In this document: piece by piece, positions 1 through 9,733 of the stretch
Position numbering within the stretch: position 1 is the first letter of the stretch
Layout of the letters: each line of letters begins with the position of its first letter
From: Ephemerocybe angulata
Lineage: Eukaryota > Basidiomycota > Agaricomycetes > Agaricales > Psathyrellaceae
Direction: 5' to 3'
DNA length: 64,000 nt
Assembly (NCBI GenBank): GCA_013368325.1
Contig: JAACJK010000013.1
Location: forward strand, 186,001 to 250,000
Notes under the pieces: generated by a model
The model's input: the letters and a program-made list of their open reading frames with translations, nothing else
What the model was told of the DNA's origin: nothing
Database searches by the model: none
Made by a program: the position numbers and the translations under genes

Positions 1-232
1 GGTGGTAGGGGCGAGAAAGAGCGCTGGCAGATTGCTTGATGATGGATGCCGGATGTGATGGCATCACGAAACTTCAGACAGCCTTGCCCAAGCCCTACAG
101 TTCTTACGAAGTAACGAGCCGCACGAATCTCGTCAGGCTGGCTACGGGAGGCTACCCAAGCCCTATACTCCATCACCTTCTCGAAGTACGTGTTACCCTT
201 ACCCAGAAGGACATAGCGCCCAAATTCTATGG
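1..232 (-). CDS. Possible exon of a gene running off the left edge
   Basis: On the minus strand a reading frame stays open from about 232 to the window edge (about 77 codons). It begins just after an AG that could be a splice acceptor. The translation is charged and protein-like (it contains EFGRYVLLGKGNTYFEKVME), but I recognise no family. No start codon is visible, so if real it is an internal or last exon. The opposite strand is open over the same stretch, so chance is a serious alternative. Confidence 0.22.
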
Positions 233-972
233 CTTAGGTCTGGTCAAGTTCACGGTGCGATAAACCGTATTCCCTGGAACCTTCCTCGCTCAACCCCTCC
301 AAATTCATATTTTGTATCTATCGTATCGCGAGGCCTCAAGGCGACACTGAACTAGTCCTTGTCGCCCTTGCGTTACAATAATTAGACGAGAATTGGGAAA
401 ACTTTGTGGATGAGGGCTGCAATGGATCATAGTCTCCACTCATCTTCGACTTACAGTCAATCTTCATCACGTAGCGCCCGTGCTGGGAATCTAAAGTTAT
501 AAGCGCTCAAAGATCGTTTATAGCAGCCTTCGGGCTCGAAGTCCCTCTGGGCTTTGGGGATATTGGTGCGATTTGAAGGGCAACGTTTGGAGGTGTGCTT
601 ATTGACATGAGATGTCTAAATGCATCGATCCGATCTGACAGTGCGTGCCGTTGGCCGCCATAATGCTAGAAGCTCATTTTCTGCGTAAATGTGGGCGAGA
701 GCTTAACACTGGTATGACAACCTTTTTACAGTCCGGGGAGGGGTTGAGGCGCTCAGACTTTGGGCGTCTATACTATGGACAGGACCATTCGCACACCCTT
801 GGCGTAGGGGAAAGGCAAACTTCAGCCTAAAACGAGCTTTTAGTTGAACTCCCTGAGTACTTTCAGACGTTAGATAAACCTCGCGGTTCTTCCTTCGTAC
901 GGCGTCCTTCAACAAGTTGGGGCCGAGCTCGAATAATGGGCGCCGTGGGAGAATGCTCCCATCAAACCTATA
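233..972. other. Region without a recognisable gene
   Basis: Only short frames without protein character are seen. The right part must hold the promoter of the first F-box copy, whose leader resembles those of its paralogues. Confidence 0.5.
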
Positions 973-992
973 AGAAGCGACCGACTTTGATC
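973..992 (+). promoter_or_regulatory. Upstream motif shared by F-box paralogues
   Basis: The motif GAAGCGACCGAC followed by TTTGATC lies 70-90 bp before the start codon of this F-box copy. Near-identical copies precede the paralogues starting at 9475 (minus strand) and 62655 (plus strand). A run of ACCACAACCACAA-like repeats follows in each leader. This shows the duplications carried their promoter or leader along. Whether it binds a regulator is unknown. Confidence 0.4.
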
Positions 993-1063
993 GCGCTCTT
1001 GAACCACTACCACAACCACAATCCAAAGTTCTTTCCAGTGTTCCTTTGCCATCCCTCTTCAAG

Positions 1064-2763
1064 ATGGTCCGAGAACAAGCCACGCCTCTCCCAGACCTGC
1101 TGTACAAAAACGCCCCTCCCAACGAACTCGACGTCGAAATCATCCAAAAGAGATCTGAAACCACGGATAAGAGGATAGCGGAGCTTCGCAGTGAACTCGA
1201 GTACCTCGAAGAACAGCGTTATCTACAAAAATGCGTCTTTTGCCCTGCGCGAAGGATACCTACGGAGGTCTTGACGATGATATTCGACCTCGTTTCAACC
1301 AAACCTCCTCCCCGGTATGGCAATAGCATCAATAATTTTGTTGACGACCTTTGGGAGCGAGACAAAAACTGCTTGTCCAAAATTTCTCGCGTGTGCTGGC
1401 GATGGAGGGACATAGCTTATAGCTCTGGCCATCTCTGGGCCATGCAAAGGGCGCGTATCCCCACGTTGACTCAGGAGCAATGCGGCACCCTCCTCCGGTG
1501 GTACGGGCGGTCGGAAGGCACTCCGAAAACGCTTAAACTCGACATTCTGTCTCTCCAGCGGCCATCTTGCGAATGCTACAAACAAGGAGAGACGCAACTT
1601 TGCTCAAACGCCGTACTGCAGAGGCTCTTGGAAGAAGGAGCCCCGTTCTCTCGAATCTCAATGAGGATGCTTAAACCGGCCTGCTTCAAGAGCATCGTGC
1701 GTTACATCAAGTCCACCGCTGGCACCAATGGTACCACTACAAGCGCCGCTCAGCATTGGTGGGACCAAGTCCAGGAGCTCGTTCTTGATTTTGGTGGAAA
1801 TGACCGAGACTGGCTGCGCCCTGATCCCCCGGCGCAATCGATCTTCGCCACTGACAGCTTCCCCGACAGCCTCAACTCATTGACTCTTGACCTCACCCGC
1901 CTGGCGATGGAGCGACAGACCTTTCTTGACATTCCGGCTGCGATGCTGAGGAAGCTCATAACCTTTTCCCTCACGTATTTTTGGGAAGACCTCTGTTCTT
2001 CACGGCTCTGCAACATTGTACCAACGTCGAGAATCTGTCGCTCTATCTCAGGGACGATGAGTATTCTTGCACGGAAAGCATTGCCGACCTGGTCAATGTT
2101 ACCCATGACGGCCATGTTGTACTCCCCAAAGTCAAGTCACTGAGACTGAGAATCAAGGACGTCGCCGCAGTGGCGAAGCATCTCAGCCTTCTTCGTTTTC
2201 CGGGACTTCTCGAGCTCTCTATCGCGTGCGATTACGACCACAACAGGCCTGCACAGTACTCGACCATACTCAAAGCGATCGGTATGTTCTCCCCGGACGC
2301 CCCCCAGGCTCTTGCCTCCCTGAGTGTGGCAGGAAACATCTACACCCGTGATCTCTACAACCTCTTCAGCTCAATCACGAGCCCCGTAACCCATCTCGCC
2401 ACGGACGCCACCTTTGACCCCCGCGAGTTCCTGCGCCTCGCCCGGGCCACCGCAGGTACCTCGAACCTCCTGCCGTCCCTCCAATTCCTTGAAGTACGCG
2501 ACTTCCCAAGCGACTTTCACCTCGATTCCTTGTTCTTATACATCAAGAGCCGACAGAAGCATGGAAAGAAGAAGGGGAAAATCGTTATGAAACCGCCCTA
2601 TGACCGGCTGAAATGGGTCATGTTGAAGATAACATGGTCGGAGAGGGACCTACAAAAGGCTTATTACAAGGAGTCGGCTACTTTGAGGATGCTGAGGGAG
2701 TCCTTTGGAATAAAGGTAGATAGGATGGGGTACGATCCTGAGTTGGAGGAGTCGGATGTATAG
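1064..2763 (+). pseudogene. F-box family protein, copy 1, broken by a -1 frameshift
   Basis: The start (MVREQATPLPDLLYK) matches the starts of the three paralogues in the window. A coiled-coil-like segment at residues 20-45 is followed by a degenerate F-box (RRIPTEVLTMIFD..., then ISRVCWRWRDIAYSSGHLW), the part that in such proteins binds Skp1 in SCF ubiquitin ligases. A leucine-rich C-terminal half would select the substrate. Near 1980-1990, in the segment aligning with FSLMYPWGGPQYLTALQHC of copy 2, the frame changes. The span is 1700 bp, one short of a multiple of three, and both halves match the paralogues closely, so a single missing base explains it. Either it is a young pseudogene or the base is a sequencing error. 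No introns are needed. Confidence 0.8.
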
Positions 2764-3133
2764 GGCGACCGTTTCCTGGTTTCTAGATTATTGATATGTC
2801 AATCAATCATAACGCGAACGGGCCATCGAATCCCGATCAAGAAGCACTACCAGATGTACCTCTGAAGCCAAAACATAAGTAGTCAACGACCATGGGCGCT
2901 AGAAAAAATGCATGCGCTTGTCGGGAGCCATGCCGGGGACGAGGAACGAGGAATGACCTGGAATTGGGTAATCAACAGCATCTAGCATTTCTAGAATCTA
3001 GACAGTACTTCTAGTTCTACAGCTTGTCGTCTACAAAGGATGGCCGGCAAGAAAAAAGGAACCCGAAAGCGATGAATGAGTGAATGGTACACGGTATATA
3101 AAGACAGAACGAAGAAAGGAGAATCGCATTCGT
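2764..3133. other. Convergent intergenic spacer
   Basis: This 370-bp spacer lies between the end of F-box copy 1 and the 3' end of cytochrome c peroxidase. It presumably holds both 3' ends. I see no gene or repeat in it. Confidence 0.6.
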
Positions 3134-4472
3134 TTAGGCAGACTTGCTGGCCTCCTGCGACTTGCTGGCCTCCTGTTGTTCATCGACGGTGGGGATGACC
3201 CAAGGCTCGGAGGTAGTGAACTGCTGGGTAGGCACGCCAAGCTCGAAGAGGATGGCGACCGCCTTCGAGAAGTCCCTGAACCAAAGGTCCTGGTCCTCCG
3301 CATACTGCTTCGCGTACTTCTTGAAGCTCTTGTCCTGGACCAGGACATAGTCGGTGGGCAGCATCATGAGCGACCTCGTCTTCTTATCCTCAAGCTGCTT
3401 CGGGCCCTCCCACTTCTTCCACACCCACTTCTCATCGAAAAGAAGCTTGAAGAAGTCGTTGCTCACAGTCGTGGGCGAGAACGTCCAGGGCCCCTCGAAG
3501 CCAGAGCGGTCGCGGTGGCAGCGGCCCAGGGCGTGCGCGCCGGAGAGCGCGACGATCTCCTGGTCGTTGAAGCCCATGCGGCCGAAGATGTTGCGCAGGT
3601 GGTCCGAGCCCTGCGCGGCGTCGGGCAGGCGGCCGTCGGGCGTCGCGTGCGTGGCGACGCCGTCGATGCGCCCGGGGCGCCAGGGGATCTTGGGCCCGCC
3701 CATCTCCTGGATGGCGGCGACGCCGGCGAGGGTCCAGAGGTCGCCGTAGCTGATCCACGGGAACTCCTCCTTGACCTTCTCCATGAGGTCGCGCGCGACG
3801 TTCAGGCCGGCGTTGGCACCGTGCAGGGACTCGGGCTCGAAGCGCATGGTCGCGTAGTTGCTGCAAGTTCGGTTAGCCGGGGGGTTCCTTATCTATGCGT
3901 GCGTGTGGGTACGTACCTTCCACCGGTCTTGGTGTCCTTATCGTAGGTTCCCGACGAGTGCCAGGCGAGGCGGAGGAGGACGGGGCCGTAGGAGCCATCT
4001 TGGGGGAGATGTCAATTAAGCTTTGACACGTATGCGCAGCCAGGCCAGGGTAGCTCCTCACCATCGTAGTCGCCAGCATCAGCGACGAGGTCAGCAATCC
4101 TCTGGTAGACCTATGGGCGGGGAAGAATTGAGTTGAGAATCGCCCTCGTTATACTCTTGAGTGAAACGATCGCGAGCTAACCTTGAGGTAGTCCTCCTTG
4201 GTGGGGACAAAGTCGGCCGCGACCTTGACGATCTGGACGCCCGACTTGCCTGCGGTGTTGCCCGCGTCGGTGAAGTAGAACCAGGCACCACCGGCGGCGG
4301 CAGCGGCGGCACCGAGTCCGAGCCAGAGGGTGCTGCTCGAGCCCTTGGACTCAGGGGGCGGTGGCGCCGACGAGTAGCTGCGGTATGAGGGGCGGAAGGG
4401 CGAGGCCTTGGGGAGCTGGGCGCGCGTAGCACGCCTGGCGACGTTGCGGAGGGGGTTGCGGAGGGCGTTCAT
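3134..4472 (-). CDS. CCP1: Cytochrome c peroxidase, mitochondrial
   Basis: This haem peroxidase of the intermembrane space reduces H2O2 with electrons from cytochrome c. I read four exons (4472-4182, 4110-4062, 3998-3917, 3860-3134), giving 382 residues with every junction in frame. The N-terminus is rich in Arg/Ser (a presequence), followed by a hydrophobic stretch ([19 protein letters not shown]) typical of the bipartite signal. Distal Arg, Trp and His are in [11 protein letters not shown], the proximal His in [12 protein letters not shown], and the radical Trp in FEGPWTF. That Trp marks cytochrome c peroxidase rather than ascorbate peroxidase. [12 protein letters not shown] and FRDFSKA complete the fold. 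The C-terminus ends in a small EASKSQ-type repeat. I chose the start at [10 protein letters not shown] because the upstream valine-rich stretch is poor coding sequence. Two CCAAT boxes lie upstream. Confidence 0.95.
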
Positions 4473-5142
4473 GGTGGCGGCGACGACGACGACAACGACG
4501 ACGACGATGAGGGAGAAGAGAGCGGGGGGCCGAAGAGGAATGTGTGCGCTTATAAACACGCGATAGGCGCGGCTGGCCCCCGCATTCGAATCGTCTAGAA
4601 TTTTAAATTCCGTCCGTTGCCGCTGTGCTCAGCCAATCACGGGCGTGCATTTTATCACGCACCCCGGCTGACGTGCCTGTTCGGGCGGGGACACATGCGC
4701 CATCAATTCGCCCGCACGGAGGGAGATCGAGGAGGGGATGCGGGGAAGGGATGCAAAACATACAACTCGACCTCGTTTATATAGGTCTTCTGCGTCTCGC
4801 CACTGACATATCTTCACAGGCAGAACTCTGACTGCTCACATGTCCATCGCCGCTTCTTGATACACTTATAGACGCCCAGATCAGGCTGCGTACGATTCAG
4901 ACACCGTGATGAGATTTAGCCGAGACGCGCTGGACGCGTTGTAATCCGTGTCGTGACCGTCGTCGTGACCGCATTTCTCAGCGAACTCATCCACCTGCCC
5001 TTCTTGCTCAGCTTCCGCCAATCACGAGCTTGTAGTGAGCGTGCCGACGATGGTCAGAAGAATGGTGTGACTTCAATTGAAGAGTAAGGAGCGATCTAAA
5101 CCAATCAAGCAGGATAGAGAAGTCAAAGCTCCGTCACCATTC
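4473..5142. other. Promoter region of cytochrome c peroxidase
   Basis: This spacer lies between the CCP start (minus strand) and the carboxylesterase remnant. It contains two CCAATCACG sequences and several GC-rich blocks but no coding frame I trust. Confidence 0.55.
4633..4637 (+). promoter_or_regulatory. CCAAT box upstream of CCP1
   Basis: CCAAT followed by CACG lies about 160 bp before the CCP start. A second CCAATCACG is at 5018-5022. The CCAAT-binding HAP complex is known to control respiratory and redox genes in fungi, and its HAP5 subunit is encoded in this window. Binding here is inferred. Confidence 0.4.
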
Positions 5143-5935
5143 TCAGCGCCTATAAATATCCGGCGTGAGGAACGCAGGCCCATTCTCAGAAAACGTGTAG
5201 AGTTGAGGCGCCTTCGTGGTATACTGCAGCTACGGTGCACCACGTCCTGTGTTGGGATTGAGGTTATTCGCAAAGAACACAACGTAGTCGTTGAGAAACC
5301 CCCGGTAGATGTCAGACCCGTGGAACTACAATCAGCCCCAAGTCAGTGCTAGCTTCACCTTGAGAAAGGCTAATTAAGACTCACAGAACCCAGATGCGTA
5401 TCATGCTTCACCCGACACTGACACTGGCGGCATCACCCAATCGTCAACAACCCAACATCCCACAACGACGTAAAAGACCAATAAGACTCACAATAACTCC
5501 ACACCCGCTACCTCCCCGCCCCTCTGCCGCAAGAAAAACCCTCCTCGGCGCCTGGAACACCCAATCCCCAGGAAGGCCAATGCACTCCTCTTATACTGCC
5601 CCGTAACCACATTCGCACACCCAGTCCCAAACGGCGACCCTTCCACAGGATTAGTCGGGCACCCCTTGTACGGAGCCGCATGGCAAACTCCTCGTTCGAA
5701 GCCTTCGGTAACCAGACGGATTTGACGTAGTACCCAAACTCCCCATCGAAAGTGAGGTTAAGCGTCGTCTGCGCGAAAAGCGTCCCTTCACCGTCGCAGT
5801 TCCCAGTCGCGACGGGGATCGGCGCGACCTTGCCTTGCTGCACGAGTCGCTGAGGAGCGTCAGTGAGAAACACACCACCCGCGCGGGGAGCCCAAGCCGG
5901 GACGAGCGACTGCGACGCACAGATCGACCTGCCGG
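5143..5935 (-). pseudogene. Carboxylesterase type B (lipase-like) remnant
   Basis: Only the C-terminal part of a secreted type B carboxylesterase remains. Reading down the minus strand: WAPRAGGVFLTDAPQRLVQQ, ATGNCDGEGTLFA with the catalytic Glu, CPTNPVEGSPFGTG, GDWVFQAPRR, an intron, then FHGSDIYRGFLNDY with the catalytic His, and YTTKAPQLYTFSENGPAFLT to a stop. These pieces lie in different frames: there are frame changes near 5685 and 5565, each equal to one missing base. A TAG at 5230-5232 replaces the Trp expected before the conserved QYTT motif. The nucleophile elbow (GESAGG) and N-terminal domain are not recognisable upstream. I call it decayed, although the frame changes follow the same pattern seen in other genes here. 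Confidence 0.7.
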
Positions 5936-6600
5936 TCACTGAGATGCTTGCGTAGCGTAAACGAGAGCCAAAGTAGAGCCAAAGTAGACACATTCCGCGT
6001 TCGCGTTCGTCAGAAAAGCCGACGGTCCCAACGACAGCGAGCCAGGGTGAGGGCCTTTTCGTTGAATGTCGAATGAAAGTGGCGCCGGGGCGATTATCGA
6101 GTATTCCGAATGGTGGAAGCAAGCATGAACGGAAGAGGGATGATAGGGCAGCGGGCGTTTGAGTTGGCTGGGGAAGTGAAGTGCCAAGAGAGTAAGGGTC
6201 CAGGGAGAGCCCATTATTCATAGATCTCCAAGCCAGAGAGGAGATGTGCCAATCCCGGGTAAGCATCGACACAAAGACGGAAAGGCGAGCTGGCGGAGGT
6301 TTGTTGAATGGGTTTGCGACTTGTGTCAGCCAGACTGAGAAGCAATGCCTGCTCGCAGTACGGTGACCCAGATCAAGCACTTCTCCCTATAAGTATAGCC
6401 TGCCTGAGGTACACCAGTGACCAAGATCGATGGCAGTCAACCTGAAGAGGTGGATTGAAAGAGTGAAGGAGAGCCGTGCACGTCTGAACACTTCGCTTGG
6501 AAACGTTACGTAATGTCGAGGAAGACATGATTAGAATTTAGGGGTATCGAGGGGTATCGTTTCTTGGTCCACTCCACCGTCATCGATGTCCACCGACGAA
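5936..6600. other. Region without a clear gene
   Basis: Minus-strand frames continue from the esterase remnant without recognisable motifs. The right end should hold the promoter of the aldo/keto reductase. Confidence 0.45.
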
Positions 6601-7672
6601 ATGCCTCTCCCCAAACCCAAGAGCCTCCCAAAGATTATATACGGAACCGCATGGTGGGTACCGCATGTTGCGGCTGAGGTGACAGATTAATTGGATAGTA
6701 TGAAGGAAGAAGGAAAGGACGCGAGCGCTGGTCGTGACTGCTGTGTTGCAGGGGTTTAAGGCCATAGATACAGGCAAGTCATGAGAAATTGTCAAGCATC
6801 TGCCATATCTGAGCTGAAGAGACTCTTAGCATGTCAGCCAAAGCATTATCAGTGCGTTCCCGCCTGTGCCTGCTGGGCGCTTAAATGAATGACGTATGTC
6901 GTACCCCCACAGGGAAGCCCTCGTCGGAGATGCCCTCCAAGAGCTGTACGACAAACACGGGGTAGAACGAAAAGATCTCTTTATCCAGACCAAGTACGCT
7001 TTTGCACATACACCTGTACTTAATCTCATTCTTTTCAGGTTTACGCCCATCGGTGGACAGGACACCTCCAAGCCGCTCCCATACAACCCCAAAGACCCCA
7101 TCCCAGCGCAGCTCGCGTCCTCCCTCTCCACATCTCTACAGAATCTGCGCACGACGTACCTCGACGCATACCTCCTGCACTCGCCCCTGCCCAGAGACGA
7201 GGACACGCTCAAAGCCTGGCACGTCCTCGCACGGTTCCAGGATCAAGGCAAAACGCGATTGATTGGAGTATGCAACACGTACGACGTCCGGATCCTCGAG
7301 GCACTGTCCGAGGTGCGCAAAGTGCAGGTGGTGCAGAATAGGTGGTATGCGGGGAATGGGTGGGATAAAGACGTGGTGCGGTATTGCAAGAAGGAGGGGA
7401 TTATGTATCAGGCGTTTTGGACTCTGTCGGGGTCGCCGGAGCTTTTGGCGCATCCCGCATTTGAGGCTATTGCGGAGAAGAGTGGGATGACGAGGGAGCA
7501 AGTTATGTTTAAGCTTGCGCAGGAGATGGGTGTTACGCCACTTTCTGGGACGACGGACTTGGGGCATATGAAGGAGGATCTGGAGGTTGAGAAGATGGAA
7601 TTGAGGAGTGCGGGCGTGGAGAAGGAGCTGGCAGCGGTCAGGAGGTTGATTGGGGCAGAGGAAGCTTCGTAA
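6601..7672 (+). CDS. Aldo/keto reductase
   Basis: This is an NADPH-dependent carbonyl-reducing enzyme of the (beta/alpha)8 aldo/keto reductase superfamily. The first exon (from 6601) reads MPLPKPKSLPKIIYGTAW. The second gives ALVVTAVLQGFKAIDTG, then REALVGDALQELYDKHG, KDLFIQTK, a 45-bp intron (6994-7038), FTPIGGQD, YLDAYLLHSPL, IGVCN and VVQNRWY. The frame is clean from 6913 to the stop. The piece after IDTG, where this family usually has a Cys-Gln-Pro-Lys-His-Tyr-type segment with the catalytic Tyr, is missing in my model (exons 6601-6653, 6718-6777, 6913-6993, 7039-7672). Either an exon escaped me or the gene has lost it. The GTxDxxHMxED C-terminus is normal. Confidence 0.72.
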
Positions 7673-7786
7673 TGAATTTGAGGTGGTCAACTAAGATTTT
7701 ATATCATACTACAGACTAGTGAGCTATATGAAGAAGCTGGAAACAGTCTATGAGGTCGGACTGACGAAATACTTGGAGTACATAAC

Positions 7787-9475
7787 CTACCCTACAGGCT
7801 CGTACATCCTATCCACCTTTATTCCGAAGGACTCCCTCAGGATCTTCAAAGTAGCCGACTCCTTGTAGTATTCCTTCTGTAGATCCGGCCTCAACCACTT
7901 TATCTCCAACATGACCCATTTCAAACGGTCATAAGGTGCCTTCATAACGACCTTGCCCTTCTGCTTGCCATGCTTCTGGCGGCTTTTGATGTACAGGAAC
8001 AGGGAATCGAAGTGAAAATAGTCTGGGAAGCTGCGTACTCCAAGGTATTGGAGGGATGGTAAGAGGTTCGGCGTACCCGCGGGGGCGCCCTCGGCAAGCT
8101 TCAGGAACTCGCGGGGGTCGTAGCTGGCGTCCGTGAAGAGATGGGTCACAGGGCTAGTAATTGAGCCAAGGAGATGATATAGGTCGTCGGCCTTGATGTA
8201 AGCCCCATACACAGTCATGGAGGCGAAATTGTGAGGGGCGTCGGAGGAAAATAAACCGATAGCTTCAAGTATGGACGAGTACGGTTTAGGTTTACCGTAA
8301 CCGTCTTCGCTCGTGATAGAGAGCTCTAGAAGTCCCGGGAAACGAAGAACACCGACATGCTTCGCCACCGTGCTTGCGCCGTCGAAGATCCTCAACACTA
8401 GCGACTTGACTTTGGGGAGCACGATATGTCCATCCTCGGATAGAGCCGTAACATTGATCTGGTCTCCCAAGTTTTCCGACCCAGAACTCGTATTGTCGGC
8501 AAGGGTGAGGGACATATTCTCGACATTGGTACAATGTTGCAGAGCCGTCAGGTACTGAGGCCCACCCCAAGGATACATGAGCGAAAACGTGATGAGCTTC
8601 CTCAGCACCGCAGCCGGAATATCAAGAAACTTGCGTTGCTTCTTATTCTCCAAGTAGCGTAGGTTGAGCGCCAAAGAGGTGAGGTTGTTGGGGAAGCAGG
8701 TGAAGATCGACTGCGCAGGGAGTTGAGATTGCAGCCAGTATGGGTCGTTTTCATTCGCATTTCCGTGAAGGAAATCAAGGACGAGCCTCTGGACGTTTTG
8801 GGCCCACCAATCCTGAGTAGTGGTTGTAGAAGAACCACTGGTGTTGTTGGTGGTCTTAATGTAATGCACGATATTCTTGAAACACGTCGGGGTGAAGTGC
8901 ATCATCGAAATCCGAGAGAAAGGGGCCCCTTCTTTCAGGAGCTTCTGCAGGACGGCATTGGTGCAAAGTCGTGTCCCTCCTGTTTGCTTGTAGCACTCGC
9001 ACTTTGTGCTATACGGAATGTCGAGCTTGAGAGATTTCGGAGCGCCTTTTGACCGTCCGTACCAACGAAGGAGTGTCCCGCATTGCTTCTGGGTCAACGT
9101 GGGGATCTTCACTTTCCATACAGCCCAAAGCTGGCCGGAGCTATAGGCTACGTCTCGCCATCGCTTGCACACGAGGGTAATTGTTGTCAAGCTTTCCAAA
9201 TCTCGCTCCCAATCCTCATCGGCGTAAAACGGAGAGAGGATCGAGACGGCGTCGAATATCATTGTCAAGATTTCAGTGGGTATCCGTCGCGCCGGGGAGA
9301 AGACGCATTTGTGGAGATGAAGTTGTTCTTCAAGGTCCTCGAGTTCATTCCGAAGGTCGACTATCCTCTTGGCCATGGCCTTGGATCTATCTTGGATGAT
9401 CGCGAGATCGAGTCTGTTGGGAGGGGTGTTGTTGTACAACAGCTCTGTGAGAGGCGTGGCTTGTTCTTGAACCAT
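7787..9475 (-). CDS. F-box family protein, copy 2
   Basis: An uninterrupted frame encodes 562 residues and is intronless. The start MVQEQATPLTELLYNN was chosen because all four paralogues begin the same way; an upstream Met extends the frame only into the leader. Order: heptad-rich segment (residues 20-50), F-box (PARRIPTEILTMIFDAVS to LVCKRWRDVAYSSGQLW), a CECYKQTGGTRLC cysteine patch, and a leucine-rich region without regular repeats. As an F-box protein it would link Skp1/Cullin1 to a substrate, which is inference. It lies tail to head with copy 3, 258 bp apart. The shared GAAGCGACCGAC motif is upstream. Confidence 0.85.
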   Translation of the reverse strand: MVQEQATPLTELLYNNTPPNRLDLAIIQDRSKAMAKRIVDLRNELEDLEEQLHLHKCVFSPARRIPTEILTMIFDAVSILSPFYADEDWERDLESLTTITLVCKRWRDVAYSSGQLWAVWKVKIPTLTQKQCGTLLRWYGRSKGAPKSLKLDIPYSTKCECYKQTGGTRLCTNAVLQKLLKEGAPFSRISMMHFTPTCFKNIVHYIKTTNNTSGSSTTTTQDWWAQNVQRLVLDFLHGNANENDPYWLQSQLPAQSIFTCFPNNLTSLALNLRYLENKKQRKFLDIPAAVLRKLITFSLMYPWGGPQYLTALQHCTNVENMSLTLADNTSSGSENLGDQINVTALSEDGHIVLPKVKSLVLRIFDGASTVAKHVGVLRFPGLLELSITSEDGYGKPKPYSSILEAIGLFSSDAPHNFASMTVYGAYIKADDLYHLLGSITSPVTHLFTDASYDPREFLKLAEGAPAGTPNLLPSLQYLGVRSFPDYFHFDSLFLYIKSRQKHGKQKGKVVMKAPYDRLKWVMLEIKWLRPDLQKEYYKESATLKILRESFGIKVDRMYEPVG

Positions 9476-9535
9476 ATTGAAGATCGCTGGCAAAGGAACC
9501 TTTGGATTGTGTGTGTGGTTGCGGTTCAAGAACGG

Positions 9536-9557
9536 GATCAAAGTCGGTCGCTTCTTT
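9536..9557 (-). promoter_or_regulatory. Shared F-box leader motif, copy 2
   Basis: On the minus strand, GAAGCGACCGAC is followed by TTTTGATC about 65 bp before the start codon at 9475. It differs from the copy at 973 by one extra T. Confidence 0.4.
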
Positions 9558-9733
9558 TGGGTTTGATGCCTACGGCAACGAGCGCCCATTGTTCGACTCG
9601 GAGCTCAGACCCTTGGGCGCCGTCAAGTGCCATATGTGTGAATAATAATGGAGAAACTTGGGAGAAACTGGGAAACGGCCTGCGAACGAGGACTGAGGAA
9701 ATACTTGCAATACTAATCAGTCCATAGCGCACC

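Noticed and set aside
3080..3946. 288-residue plus-strand frame
   Set aside because: It is the antisense shadow of the GC-rich cytochrome c peroxidase exons.
5508..6380. 290-residue minus-strand frame as one intact gene
   Set aside because: Only its second half matches carboxylesterase, and the matching continues in other frames; the first half has no family pattern.
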